Positions 13,379-27,398 of a stretch of DNA of 64,000 nucleotides are shown here, one piece after another (the first letter of the stretch is position 1; each line of letters begins with the position of its first letter). Source of the stretch: Limanda limanda (taxonomy: Eukaryota > Chordata > Actinopteri > Pleuronectiformes > Pleuronectidae); NCBI RefSeq assembly GCF_963576545.1, contig NC_083645.1, positions 5,977,430 to 6,041,429 of the forward strand. The letters are read 5' to 3'. A program made the position numbers and the translations under genes. The notes under the pieces were generated by a model. It worked only from the letters and a program-made list of their open reading frames with translations. It searched no databases and had not been told where the DNA came from.

Positions 13379-14542
13379 CAGTGTTGGGAAGGATACTTTC
13401 AAAACGTATTCCGTTACAGAATACAGAATACATGCACAAAAATGTAATCTGTAACGTATTCCATTACATTAACTAATCTGAGTAACGTATTCTGAATACT
13501 TGGAATACTTCCGGTTTGTATTGCATTTTTTAAGTGTATGATTGCGGCGTTGTTATAGTCAGTGGAGCAGCAGCAGTTTAAACTCTCTCTCCACCGATGC
13601 TGCGGGCCCGCTGGATGTCCGGCTCCCATCCACTCCCACCTCTGTGCGGGTCTCACCGGAGGCTGAACCCCCCCCTGCGCCAAGGCTGCCTCGCGCCGTG
13701 CAGCGATCGTTTCGGCGTTGGATCTGTTTTTTGCGCTTGACGCGAGCATATCGCTCCAGGAAACACACTGAAAAAGGATTTTAAACGATATTGATGACAT
13801 ATTTTATATGATATAAATGATAAAGCATGCATCCCATAGTTTGTATTCCCCTTCTGTTGTCCTGGAGTTTTAAATAAAGAGAGGGGGGGGGGCGGAGAAT
13901 ACGTAATTTACCCTCGACACCCGACATTGAACGGAGCAAACAGCGGAGAAGTTCTTGAAGATGGATGACATTAAATTGGGACGCTGTTGCAGTTAATGTT
14001 GGAGCAACAAGTGACCATATGCTTTTATACTACTGGGTCAACGGGTGATATTATTTTAGCGGCGCTTCAGCGTCCGGTGTGAACCCGGCGTGCCTCGCTG
14101 GTCTCCTGCAGAGCCATGACAGCGGAGCTCTGGGAGCGCAGGTCGGTCTTCTCTCACCAGGCGCTGGAAGGGCAGCTTGCGGATCAGCAGCTCCGTAGAT
14201 TTCTGGTAGCGACGGAACTCTCTCAGAGCCAAGGTCCCGGGGCCTGTAACGGTCCCGAGCGGGTAGCGGTGAGGCTTCTTCACGCCGCCGGGGTCCGGGC
14301 GCTCTTACGGCAGCCCTGGTCTCCAGCTGCTTCCTGGGGGCTTTGCCTCCGGTGGATTTACGAGACAGTGATTAAACTCGTGAAACAGAGAAGTACCGTC
14401 ATGTAATCCACTGATTTCAACAATGTAACTGTATTCTGAATACCATCTATTTAATTTGTAACTGTAACGGAATACAGTTACTCATAATTTGTATTCTAAA
14501 TACGTAACGCCGTTACATGTATTCCGTTACTCCCCAACACTG
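13379..14542. mobile_element. Non-autonomous hAT element with intact target duplication
   Basis: The element starts CAGTGTTGGG and ends CCCAACACTG. Its sub-terminal regions are rich in inverted 'gtattccgttac' motifs (about 13405-13510 on the left, 14425-14535 on the right). It is flanked by a perfect 8-bp direct repeat 'tgcattta' (13371-13378 and 14543-14550), the hAT signature. The 1.16-kb body has no hAT transposase. Instead it holds a GC-rich segment and a degenerate histone H3 sequence on the minus strand. The intact target duplication argues for fairly recent insertion. Confidence 0.88.
14056..14380 (-). pseudogene. Degenerate histone H3 fragment inside the hAT element
   Basis: Read on the minus strand, the segment keeps long stretches of histone H3. 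First comes the N-tail 'STGGKAPRKQLETRAA', then 'GVKKPHRY', '[20 protein letters not shown]', 'PFQRLVRE', and in another frame '[18 protein letters not shown]'. Histone H3 packages DNA in nucleosomes. This copy has an insertion between the 'PHRY' and 'ALRE' parts, a frameshift after 'LVRE', and lacks the C-terminal helix, so it cannot make a histone. It has no intron, as expected for a replication-type H3 source or a captured piece of one. It lies wholly inside the hAT termini. Confidence 0.85.
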
Positions 14543-14550
14543 TGCATTTA

Positions 14551-15760
14551 ATATATGCTCATGAAACGTTTGGATTTAGTTCCATGTAAACATTTTGGAC
14601 ACATTTTCATCCAACTAAGTTAATAAGCGTTTCATCCTCTGACTATGACTTTGATGACTTGCATCTAAAGTTGCTTTTGTTGACTGTCAGTTTTTCTTCT
14701 GAATGAATTTGTAAGCTATTGTGTGTGTTGTTTGAATGTGAAAATGGAATTAACTAAATTCTCACAACAAATAACGAGAATTGAGGCAGCAGAGCTGCCT
14801 ACAAATCAAAGTTTGTCATTGTGTGTACTTAAATCATTGTGAGGACCAGTTTAGACTTTAGTTTTTTTTAAATAAAGTTAGTTTAATCAGCTTTTGGGTC
14901 AGAGTTTGGAGTGAGGACATTTTGGCCGTTGCTCACAGCTTCACAGGACTGATGGTTAATACTTGATTTTAGGGTCACGGTAAGAATTAGGTTCAGGTTA
15001 TGGAGTGGGGCAAGGCACTTAGTGATGGTTTTGGTTAGGCTAACAAGCTAAAGAATACAATATGGTAGTGTCTGTACGAGTATGATTGTGCGTGTGTAGT
15101 TTCTCCTCTAAATCTACCATCTAATCTCCCAGAAGAGATTCTCATTAGAATCAATGACTCAAAGTCAAAAGTTTTCAATTATTTACAGTTTACATCCTCC
15201 TCTACACACACATACACACACACACGGACACTTGTTGGGCACACGCCAACTGCATCTTTGGGACAGAAATCCAAGGAGTCACCATGCTCCCCACCCGGTT
15301 GACTCCTAATAGTAAATAGCAATAAGAGCTGAGTGTTCCACATCCATTAAATCATCCAATTTAAATCAAATGGAGATATTATTGCCTCCAGCACAAACTG
15401 TGTTTACAATTTTACTCTCAGAAAAAACCATTGCTTTCATTGCCATTAATTTCCTTGTGGCTGAGTGTCTCATGAATCACAAGTCAACTGAGTATATAGG
15501 CATATAAATGTATAGGGCTACTATGTTACTTTGTGTCTTGCAGGTCAGCGGTGTGAGGTGTACTCTGCCACTCATGACCCAAATTAGGTCAGCTGGTATT
15601 GACTCTTTTTTTGACTTTTTCTAGAGGAAGATTCACTGATGTATAATTAGGCTCAAACATTGGAAGAAGGAAAAATGGTGAGCCCCAAATCTGGATTTTA
15701 TCACTGTTTACATTTGGCTGAACTCCTGATGTGTGTAACTCATACACTGACCCTAGCCCT
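14551..15760. repeat. Diverged 'gtgaggacca' repeat and flanking unique DNA
   Basis: The stretch 14835-15050 ('cattgtgaggaccagtttag', then 'gtgaggacattttggccgt', then 'gattttagggtcacggtaag') resembles the fish repeat also present at 18.8-19.1 and 49.36-49.53 kb. A short CA run lies at 15205-15225. The rest shows no gene. Confidence 0.5.
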
Positions 15761-15764
15761 CTAA

Positions 15765-16065
15765 CCCTATCTGAGTATACTGATGGAAGGCACGTCTCCC
15801 CTTCCACACAGAAATGAAGCCGGATTTGTCCTGGACACGATCGCTGGCATTTTGCACCAATGTTATCCTTTTGTAGCCAGGTAGCGATCAGAGGATGCAG
15901 CCACAGAATCAAGGTCCCATCGGAACATGCACTTGACCAAATGCGGAGCAGTCTCAGCTGTAAGTCATGACATTTCACCCCATTTCAGAGCATCAAATAA
16001 GTGACTATAACCAAACCTGCATGAAAAATAAGAGCTTGGACATACATCCGTGTGTATGTCCAGTG
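15765..16065 (+). repeat. Dispersed repeat family A, copy 1
   Basis: Shares an ordered set of motifs with copies at 19.8 and 22.7 kb: 'cacagaaatgaagccggat', 'tcctggacacgatcgctggc', 'agcagtctcagctgtaagtc', 'agcatcaaataa'. All three copies lie on the same strand. No coding capacity is evident, and the class of element is not clear to me. Confidence 0.65.
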
Positions 16066-18690
16066 TGATGGAGACACTTAGGCTTCACTTAAGGAGAGCC
16101 ATCATGTTATATGCAGTGTATGGTTTCACTCCATAGGGAGAAGAGGTGGCAATGTCCTCTATGTTCTTATGTGATATATCTACAAGGAGTGGGCCAAGTC
16201 AGAATATTACGAATCTCTCCCGGAAAGCCTATAAATATGTTTCGTGCAGGATACTCTCATGTGGGAAAAAGGTAAGTCTTGCAAATTTAAGAGAGGGATG
16301 CACATGGGTCAGGGAAAAATCATTTTTTCTCTTTATTCAGTCAAGGCCATCACAAATCAACAGCAGACAATTTCAGCCTGTCTTTTTAACTGGGTTCTCT
16401 TGTTCTGTGCAAACTAAAAAAGTTGCTGCTGCAGTCTTAAAGCAGGGAGGTATATGCTATTAAAACCATTTTTCCTGTTAAATGTCTCTTTTACCAAACC
16501 GCTGAGCAGCTCTGACAGGTTCAGCTATGACTCATTACAATTACCAACCATCAGCCTATAAGAGCTGCTGCAGGCTATCTCTCACTTGTGAGATAGAGCT
16601 GTCTGTGTCGGAGGCTGTTTATCATTTTTTACGTTTTCCAAAAGACATATCCCCATCTAGCTGAAGAGAAATAAGGCGTCACCACACACACAGATGGGCT
16701 TCCTCTCTGTAATCCACTGCCTAGTGTCAGATGAGTGATGCTCTCCTCTACTTTATATGTCTTTGTCAGTATTTGACATGCTTGAAAACCTCGTTCAGCG
16801 TTTCAACATTTTTCTGTCAACATATAGAAAACAATTAGAAGGCTTACAAGCGTTCAGTCAAAAATATTTTCTGGAGCAGATGTGGCTTGTATCACTGAGG
16901 GAGCAGCCGGTGGTATAGGAGTGTGCCAAGTGTCTGGCAGCTGGTGTGTGCGGGGAGCGTGTATGTAGTCTACAGTAGAGCCATGATCTAAATGATGGTC
17001 ACATTGGATTTAGGTATAGAAACAGGAGCATACACACATATTACAGTCATTATATTACACCCCTTTTTCCCCCAATACAACATACAATAACTGTGTTTAA
17101 GACAGTTTATAAACAAGGGTTAGGTTCTGCTGAAAATTGTAATTGTGTGTTGGTGAATGACAGTGACTAGGAATACATGGACGCCAATATTCAAACTTTG
17201 AAACTATTGAGAATAAACATTATTTCATTTATGGGGTTTACATACGGTGCTAATAGAATATTGACTCTGTTCATTACATCCACTGTTCCATTATGATGCC
17301 AGCTTGTCTTTGTAATTTTGCAAAATCAGCAACTTCTTTTTATTTTTCATTCTTGTTCACACCCAGGGCATTTAGTCACTGCTGTATTTTGATTTCGCGA
17401 GAAGCAGTGAAACCTCCAAAACAAACATAATGCAACTAAAATGTATACATATGTACATAATGCGACTAACTCCATGTCTTAATTTGATTCCTTTTTATTA
17501 CAAGTAAGACTTAAATTGGCTTCTGTTACATGGCAGTACCTTATTCAGACTATTATCGTACTCAGGTTAACAGCAGAATATTGGTGAACCTGATCAGTGT
17601 CAAGGTGTATTCTCAAAGAAAATGTGGTCAGCCAATGGTGGAATGTCAAACAAGAGTGACTACAAGGTTCTCAGTGTGACGGTGCAGTCAGGCGTCCAGA
17701 GGCTAAGAACCACAATGGCTGTACAACACGGCGATGCTGACAAACAAAGGATTGCTGCAAACTCTTGGCACAATTCCCATTGAAAAATACGACCTCCATG
17801 TGATTTGTGTACCTTGTTCAAAGAGAAAGCAGGTGTTGTGAATCAGAGCCACAATTATTTTTTTATTTTTGGGGGTGAGCTAGTCTCATAATGTATGAAA
17901 ACCTCTGCACCAACTATCTCAGCTACTTTGCGTCCTCTATATATTCGTTGTGGCAGCAGATACAGACATAATTTGCGCTTAGTAGTGTCTGTTGAATCAA
18001 CTTGCCTTGATACAATTTGCAAATGGCCTCTTGTCCGTTGGATGAGAGCAGTCTCGAGTTCTGTGTCTCGCTCAAAGATGTTGACATAAAGAGTCGGGAA
18101 TGGAGCCAACAACCCTGTGAATATTGGACAACTCGCTCCTAAACCAGAGCCAACAAGTTTAGTCTTCAAATGACTTGTTTTATCGGTTTAAAACATAAAG
18201 ATGTTTAATTTACAATGATCTAAAACACAGAAAAGCCGCAAATGGTCTCACTTAAGAGCTGTTACCAGAAAATGTTTAAAAAGCAGATGTATGCACAACG
18301 TCTCCTGTTTTAAGGCCAGGTACAAGATAACAGTAGTGTCACTATTCTTTGTTGCAAGCTCATTTCATGGATTTGGTTTGATAGAGGATGATTAAAACTT
18401 ATTAAATAGATATCTAGTCCATTGAATTTGGCGAGTACTGTGATGTAATGGGCTAAACGGAGTTCTGACTGAGGTCGAATGAGTAGATAACAATTTCTTT
18501 AGTGTGCTTATCACCTCAATGAGTTCTTTGAAGCAAATCTACCAGGTACCTTGTCTGAGTGCTGTGTTTCACCATCAAATGCGGTGTAATCCATATTAGT
18601 GATAAGAGCTTATTAGTTTAGGAGCACACAGGGCAATGCATGCTGGGAGAGTATAAAGAGTGAGGAGGACAGAGGATCATTGAGTAGACA
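16066..18690. other. Intergenic, no gene recognised
   Basis: No conserved exon or RNA gene was recognised. The open frames near 16146-16463 and 17855-18169 lack recognisable domains and splice-site context. Confidence 0.5.
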
Positions 18691-18692
18691 GA

Positions 18693-19163
<471 letters not shown>

Positions 19164-19794
19164 TGTAGTCTGCCCATATTGCCAAGGTGACAACATCAGT
19201 GATCACATCCATTACTCAGAGATCGGGGGAGGAACACATCTGCACCCATGACTCACTGAGCTCTTTACCCCACAGTCCAACCTGACACATGGACTCCTAA
19301 TCAGCCTCTGCTGGGACGTGGGCTTTTGAGCCGTCTTAGGAGCTTCCTGTGTGAATTTCTTACTGAAACGGTGACTGGAGAATAGACTGAGAGCAGGATC
19401 ATAAATGAACAAGTGAGTCAATGACCCTCCTGCCAGATGCTATGACTCACGCGCCTCTTGTCTTACATCTCTGTGGGCTCCTGAACCTTGTTTGGTAGAT
19501 TTCAGGTTCATGAAGGTTTTAAGTTTCTATTATTCATTTCCCACACCCAGTCTTACAAAACACAAACAAAGTGTTGTTATGAATAATGAATTATGATGAA
19601 TAAACATGATTGGTCCTTAAGAAACATGAGGACAGTCAAAGGTAAAACTGTTAGTGCTCAAAGGCAGAGGAGGACTGCTGGAGGTCAAAGGCAGAGAGTA
19701 TGATTGCTTATGTAGATCATTTTAATGGCTGTGCTAAGGTTAATTTAATGCTGTTTCTATCACATTTTGTTTTTCATTTGTCTGTTAGAAGCAT

Positions 19795-20100
19795 AAACTG
19801 TATATAAAGATGGATGACACGTCTCAACTTCCTCCCACTATCCAGAAATGAAGCCAAAATATCTTGGACACTAACACTGCCATCTTGTGCATTTGGAGCC
19901 AGAGTCTGCACAGAACGGATTTGGTGATGGAGCTGCGGTAGTGAGGTTCAACCAGTTATGAGTCAGTCTCAGCTGTCAATCATGACGTTTGCCCCTGTTT
20001 TTGTGGCATCAAATAACAAATTATAATCAAATTTACCAGAAACACGAACAAACATCAATGTGATAAGAACTACCTAAAATGACCGAAATCCCCTTTGACA
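19795..20100 (+). repeat. Dispersed repeat family A, copy 2
   Basis: Best preserved copy of the three. It starts near 'aactgtatataaagatggat' and contains 'cagaaatgaagccaaaatat', 'gagtcagtctcagctgtcaa', 'tcatgacgtttgcccctgtt' and 'ggcatcaaataa'. A related start, 'catagactgtatattaagat', occurs alone near 30,798. Confidence 0.7.
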
Positions 20101-22669
20101 TGTATTGACTGCTGGATTCAGAACAGAGACAGGCCTCAAGTTCTGACACTGGCAGGTCGTGGGAGCAGGGAGCTCCAGATGCTGTTTGACCATCCAACAG
20201 GAACTTTATTTGACTCTCACTGAATCTTTTAGCATCTCTTTAGCAATAACTAATATTTGATATACTGAACTTTTTTATTAATGATATTCCATGTGCAAAG
20301 ATATTAAAGTGCAACTGTGAACGGACTAAGATCATTCCAGACCACATTCGGAGGTGGTCTGGGCCACATGCATTATTTTAGCAGTGTGAAAACGAATGCG
20401 TCCTGGGACACATATGAAGTACCTCCTACTCATCTGATGTCCTCTGATCCGCTACAGTTCACTATGAACTGAAGAACTCTTATCTGTGACCATAGGCTAA
20501 TTTGTTTGTAGCCATCGCCAACATGATTGATACTTTTCTTAAATTGGTGAAATATTTCTTCACTGCAGATGCAAGGGATCATTCAGCGCCTCCTGCCTCC
20601 TCTCTCTCTCTCTCTCTCTCATGCCGACACACATAAACAGACATTGGGCACATCTGGAAACTCAGACTGGGTCAAACAAACATAATTTGGTCCTAACTAA
20701 CACAAATGATATTTGTGTTAATGTGCTGTGGGAGCCTGTCCTTGCAAGGGTAAACAGTCGGTACACAAACTTGAAAAGAGCAGTCAGAAGCAGGGGTTGT
20801 GGTGAATATAACTTAGGAGTTTAATTATAAACTGAGGGGGAAAGGGAGGGGGCGCACAAAGGTAACTCAGAAAGCTTTATCGGACTGGCAGTTGTCATCA
20901 GGGGCTCCGTCGGGCTCTTCCTGATCCAAGATATAGAGAGACAGCAATTATTCCTCTTCATTAATACAAAAGGAAGGCCGCGTGCCTCTAACCCTGAGAC
21001 TGGATTGGAAAGCTTCTGGTTCTCACTCCTCAGTAGCCCATGACAGTCTGGCTTCTGTATCCTCTGGTTGAGGTTAAAATGGCCACGCTCAGGACAGATG
21101 TTAATACCAGGTGTGAACAGGGCCTTTGTGATCAGAAACACCAGGGGAAAAGTTATCTTTCTTATTTTAAGTTATATTCTTTACTTAAAGTCACATCTTA
21201 TTTCAGATTTTGATTCATCTGCTAAAGAGCCAGTTTTCTGTTCTAGTCACATTTTTTTTAACTCTACACTATACTGAATAGAATAAAAAATAACAGTGTA
21301 TAAATCTCTAAGTCACAGCTTTGATTTCAAACCAGCATCATTAAATCATCACACAGTGTTTCTATTACATTTGTACATGATCTGAACAAGGGAGACATGG
21401 AAGTGTCTCTGAAGAAAAGTTTAATGTGCTGAACAAACACCAGTGGACTGTGTGGGCTGTGGACACATGAAAATACCCTGCTGGTGTTTTGAAGCTGGTT
21501 TATGCTGCAGGACAAGACAATGAAGTGAGATTTATTTGAGGGCAAAAGTATTAACAAATATGTTATGACCCTGCACCAGCTATGATCTGTATGCAAACTC
21601 ACACACAGGACACTCGCCGACATAATGAATTCCCTAACTACCTTTCTTAACCTTAATGCAACCTTTATCTTAGCAGTTTCCTAAACCTAATTCTAACCAT
21701 GACCCTTACAGCTATGTTTTTAAACCAAAATACATAAAACATAGCAAGACATAAACACATAAACACAAACACCTAAGTCATTACATCCTGTGCCAATAAC
21801 ATGGTAAGTGAGCTAATTAGGCAACTAGGATTTCTGTCTAAGCATACAGATGTCTGAACACACACTCACACACACAGCTGGGTGCGTTATGTGCCAGATG
21901 CCATTGGCAGAACACACAGCGGGCTGAACAGGAATGGAACCAACTTTAGCTCAGTGGCATGGCAGTAATTGATGGCACCTGTCCTGTCCAAAACTATATT
22001 TGAACACAGGGTTTTCTGATGGCCCAGCACGTTTGGGTACAGCCTCTTGAATTCATTCTGCACAGGGAGTGACAAATTAAAACTAAAGAGTGACATGACA
22101 GAGAGGCTGTCAAAGAGGAATCTTCTGCTAGTGGCTGAGTGAAAATTGGTGGAAACCCAGATTTTTTTTTTTAAACCTTTATTTCCGAATCCTAATCTAC
22201 AAAGAAGCCTGGGGAAACTTTATTATATCATGATGTATGATAAACCCATTATTTTAGTGTTTAAGCTGTTCAGAAACCTTGTTGGTATGAAGAAGAGTGA
22301 AGAACGTCATGAGTTAAGCAGCATTCAGACCAACAGTACCTCAAACTTTTTTCAGGGAACTAAAAGGTTTCTGTCAATAGCTGTTTTCCCGTGTTTCCAA
22401 AGGGGTCTACAGACCAGGAGAGATGAGCAAATTAGCCAACTGATGTATTATCAACCAACCGATACCATGAGCTGCTCCGGTGCAGTGTCATCTGCAAGAC
22501 TACAACAGTGATAACGATTTAAATCGAGCAACACAACAACAAGCAGGAGATTCAAATCATGGAGCTGTTGATCGTGATTTGCAGTATTGCAAATGGGATC
22601 ATTGTGTCAAAGTTAAACAAAGACAAGCGCTAGTAAGAAAACAGAGAGAGACAAATAGACTTCGGGAGG
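20101..22669. other. Intergenic, no gene recognised
   Basis: Contains a short CT run near 20602 and a reversed piece of the 'gtgaggaccat' family at about 21600-21740. No conserved exon or RNA gene was recognised. Confidence 0.5.
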
Positions 22670-22860
22670 ACCCACCAGTATACTTTCCCAACCAATCAAC
22701 AGTCAGTCTTAGCTGTCAATCATAATATTTTCCTCTGTTTCTATAGCATCAAATAATCAGCATCAAATAAACCAAATCCTTTCCTTCTGGAACAATTAAC
22801 ACTTAAGCATGCATCAATCTGGTAAATACTACCTTAAATGATAAAAAACATCTGTTAGGA
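22670..22860 (+). repeat. Dispersed repeat family A, copy 3 (partial)
   Basis: Retains 'cagtcagtcttagctgtcaa', 'tttcctctgtttctatagca' and a doubled 'cagcatcaaata' segment. The left half of the family is not recognisable here. Confidence 0.6.
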
Positions 22861-24300
22861 AATGCTATTAGATGAGACTTGTGTTTGTATGACCTCTGCT
22901 GCAGCCAATCAACAAAGGTCGATCAAGATGGTTTGGCTTTACTTTTCCAGTCTAGGAGACAACATGCTAACGTGCTAACAGTTGCTATGTGAGCATTAAA
23001 GTACAACTGGTGCTGCTCGCAACTTGGTCATTATCTTTCAGCCATTTGTCTAATACTTGTCAAGACAGTTCACAGTTTGATATTAACTGCTGAGTGTAAC
23101 TGGGCTCTTAATTGGACATTAGTCACACATTTTAATGAGCCATAGCAAAAGCACATTAGAAGTCTATAAACCGATTATTAGCTTTTGAATAAGTCACAAA
23201 GTTTAAGAGCCTCTGTAGGTTTATTGGTTTGATACACGAGGGAAGTCTGGGAAAAGTAGTTCTTACATTCTCACCCTTACACTGATCACTATTAAACCCA
23301 TGTAAACAAAGCTATTAAAACCTTGTTGAATATTTTAATTGAAATATTGCCTCACACTGCTTGCACGCACATGATCATGAGTACTGTCAGCATCACGCAC
23401 TCAGTTTCAGTCAAATTTGGAATGTGAATATGATGGGCCTCGTCAAAAGAAAGAAAAGAAGCAAGAAGCTTGTTGGAGAAACTTTACATTTCCTGATGAC
23501 ATATTATGAAACAAAGCATTTCAGCAACTTCTAAGTGTGCTTGATTTATCCTCCCAGACATTCACACAGTGAGAGGAGGGAGATGTTTCTCTATTTTTCA
23601 AGTAGCCAGATAAAAGCAAGAGCATCTTAAATGTCAGAGGGAAGTGGAGGAGCAGAGCAATGGGGACAAAATGGAAATTTAAAAAAAGACTAGGCTGGAG
23701 AGTTTAAGACAAGTGCGAGGAGGGGGGAGGGGAAGGGGATAAGGGAAGATGATTCAGGAGCTAAAAAATGAGGGCGGTGGAATGCAGGAGCAAAAGAAAG
23801 GAAAGAAAAAGGAAAGAGAAATGAAAATGACTGGAGAGTGGAGGAGGAAGAGACTGAGCTGAAATATTGTGTAAGAACAGATAAGAGGGGAAAGGGGAAA
23901 TAAAATGGACGGATTGATAGATGAATGGTAAACAGCAGTCTATGTCAGCATGACCCCTTCCATGCCTGAATGATGCTTCAAGACTTTGAAGTGCACTTGA
24001 CTTAATTATCCTCTCATTGTTCTCAATGTGCAGGGACCAATGTGTATAGTACCAACAAGAAGACATGTGACCAAACATCAACACAGAACACTGCTTAAAG
24101 AAAACTCTGGCAAACTATGGTGAACTAGCTGTTGAAATAGAAGACTATTATTGATTCCCATTACATAAATGTAGCTCATGGCCAGGACATGAAACTCTTC
24201 CAGTGCTTCTTTAGAAATAGTTTTATCCTTAGTAGAAATACTGTCTGCTATGCTAAAGCCATGTTAGCTATTTAGCATTTAGCCCTTGTTGCCTTACTCT
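22861..24300. other. Intergenic, no gene recognised
   Basis: AT-rich, with a purine-rich (AG) stretch at about 23630-23830. No gene was recognised. Confidence 0.5.
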
Positions 24301-25340
24301 TCCAGCTCCTCCTGATCTGGCTCCGGTCTCTGCTCTCCGTTCCCCACCTGGTTACAAACCTGCTGTCCTGGAACCCAGCATTACACCCCTCACCTTGTAT
24401 AACCTTTTTGTCCTGTCACCTCTAGCCCCATCGCTCCTGCCTTAAGGCTCCAGAATGCTTCTCCGTCCGTGGTGCGGAGAGGGACGCAGGGATCCCACGG
24501 ACTCTTTTTGATTCATTCTTGTCCGACAACTTTACGTACTGAAGACAATTCACCCCCAAACAGTAGGTGGCGCAACGGAAGACGAGCTCAGAGATGCCTA
24601 TCCCATCTGGCGTAGAAGAAGTCCACGTTTGTTTATTTCATTTCCTCCCTGCTGTCCTCACACACAGTGAACGGTGGCAACTAACAGAACTAAATAAAGT
24701 GAACTAAATTAGTGCAGCGGTTTCCCGGTCTTGTTTCCGAACTGCGTTGTTAATCCCACAGCTTGAAGCCACACGGAGGCAGCTAGCTTCCCCCGTGTAG
24801 CTTCAAGGAGGCAGCTAGCTTCCCCCCAGCTTCCACACAGTCAGCAGGGACTCCCAGTACTAACTACTACCCAGTGTTTGCTTCTAACCTGACAGTGTTT
24901 GAGAAACAGTGTCATGATAGAAGTGGAATTAAAGTCGTGACAGCGGGTTTTTGCACTGTTACCAACGCAGTTAGCATGGTGGCTAGCCCGCTAGCGCCGT
25001 TATGACGTGGCGTTATAACCGTATGTGACCGTACACACATGCCGTCAGTGCTCTAACCAGCCACCGTCAGCCGGACAACTCCGCTGGCTTAACACACACG
25101 TCACATTAATCGTAGAATCGTAGTTGTGTTTGGGTTTGTTGTGATACAGGGAATGAAGCAGGAAGTTTGAGGTCTGGAAATTATGTCGTTCCGAAATGCT
25201 GTCGTTAGCGGACCATCACAGCCAAGGGCTGTCCCTAGGCTCTCAGAAATAACCACGGATAGTTAAAAAAATCAGAGGTGCACGAAAAGCTCTACAAGGC
25301 GCTTGGAGTGGGCGTTTCTCTGTCCGTTTCTGTCCGTGTC
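24300..25340. repeat. GC-richer repeat-like block with short tandem duplication
   Basis: The composition shifts to higher GC. A unit 'ggaggcagctagcttccccc' occurs twice in tandem at about 24775-24835. The block holds words such as 'agtaggtggcgcaac' that are typical of dispersed fish elements. I could not define termini or a transposase. Confidence 0.35.
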
Positions 25341-26821
25341 AGTAAAAACAGAGAAGCATATATCAGCCTTTAGCCTTATGCTCCTGGCGACTCCCCAACA
25401 GCTCCAGCTCCCTCAACTGTAGCTCTTTCTCCCCGTGCCTGCAATAAATAACTTTCACCTACTCTGTCTCCATATCTGTGTTTGCACCTGGGTTCACCTG
25501 TCCAACAGTCCCACTCAACAGGCCGCTGGTGAACCAGGCATGTTTTCATCTGGTGGTGGCTTTTATTTCCTGTGTACTGGTCTTTGGCATTGAGTGGACA
25601 GCTAGCATGGTATGCTAGCATGAAAGCCAACTATGACTGTTGTTGTTTACTATTATTTATTTAGACTGTGGCCATATCATGAATTTGTCCTGCCACAGAT
25701 TCTTCATGACTTTTTTACACTTCTCATAATAACATAAGAGAAGGTGGTAAATGGTCCTTATTTATATAGTGCTTGCGCATGAGATTGACCCTCATGCACA
25801 TGTACCCCTGTTACCGCCTTAGCTTGAATCTACTCTTTTGAAAACACTGTAACTCTGGACGCCCACCTTCATGCATTAGCGCGGGTCCTGTATTACTTCA
25901 ACAAAATAATAATCATTCACCCATTTCTCCTGGAAAGTAGAGCATCCTACACTTACTGTTCCTTTGTTGACAGACGACATAGAACAGCTACATAAGAGTT
26001 AATTTAACCCTAATGATGACCTGGCATGCATACAACTAGAGGGAACAATTCTGAAGGTCACGTTTGTATACTGTTTTATGTTTTTTTTTTTTACCTCAAA
26101 CTGCCTCCTGAGATGAGTTGGTTATTAATCCACTGAAAATAGTTTGGTATGCATTCACACTTTTGACAAGACAGCTGTCTGATGTATGAAGTGAACAAGT
26201 TTAAATGTGGTCAGACACAGCACGGTTGCTTCACTGAGGTTCACCTCACTCAACCAGCCAAGTCATACATCACAAAAAAGGGAAAAATGTCCTTCGTCTG
26301 TGAGCCAGAGAGATGTGATTTCACTGTTCCCTGCTCAGTTCAGACAGTGAAGGAAAAAAGACACTGCTGGACATACAGGTTCATGGACGGCTGATTTCTG
26401 TGAAGTGCAGAAATGATACAGCAGCTACAGCTAAGAATCACTAATGGAACAAAAACACAAGACTGAAGCTTGATGGGTCAAATAAAACAAGTGTTTCACT
26501 TCTTAATCACATCGTCTATCTTTCCTCTCTCTCATCCCTTTGCTTCCTTTGTGTTTTATTTCATAGGCTGTGGTTGCCAAGGTAACAGGTTCAGTACTAT
26601 ACTTATTACTGTTTACCTCTGTTTGTGTTACTTACACTGCATCGTGTGTTTGTGTGTGTGTGAGTGTGTGCGTGATATAACCTTCGTCAACCTTTATTAG
26701 TGTCAACTTTCTTATTTGTTAACTTCTTTTTAGTTTGTGCAGGTAAACGTTTCAAGCATGTTTGGGGTGGGGGTGTAAGTGCTTGTGTGCGTGTGTGTGT
26801 GTTTCATTGTTTGCAGGAAAT

Positions 26822-26824
<3 letters not shown>
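25341..26824. other. Intergenic, no gene recognised
   Basis: No conserved exon was recognised. GT-rich stretches lie near 26650 and 26790. Confidence 0.5.

Positions 26825-26864
<40 letters not shown>
26825..26864. repeat. (GA)n microsatellite
   Basis: About 40 bp of uninterrupted GA dinucleotides. Confidence 0.97.
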
Positions 26865-26868
<4 letters not shown>

Positions 26869-27392
26869 AAGAGGAATAGAGTAGGACATAGAATATTTAG
26901 GACCTACACCCAAACACATAACTATATGCGTACACACATCTTGCTCACTCATAGTCACACTATTTCACTGGACATGTACAGTGTATATGGAGGGATATCC
27001 ACATACTCTGCTCTCACTCCTCTCACACACCTGACTTCATTATCTGTTCTCTGTGTTCGGGAAGTCAGCAGCAGCAGCAGGAACCATGGTAACAAGTCGA
27101 CTGTTGAGATTCACAGCCACTTCACACCAACGCATCATTAATGTCATTTAACTCGCCCCTCGCTGACACTCTCTATCTCCCCATTTCTTTTCTTCTTTAC
27201 ACCCCGCCCCCTCTTCGTCTCTCCCCCTTTTTCCTAACCCCTCCACCTCCACCTTCTTTCTACTTTCACCTCCCACCACTTGGCTTCTCTCTCTCACCCA
27301 TCTGTCTCACGCTATCTCTCCCCCTGAGTCAGGTTTCTTAAAAAGGGCTTTGCTGATGACTCACAATACCTGGTTCCTCCCCAAGTTGACTG

Positions 27393-27398
27393 TGTGTA

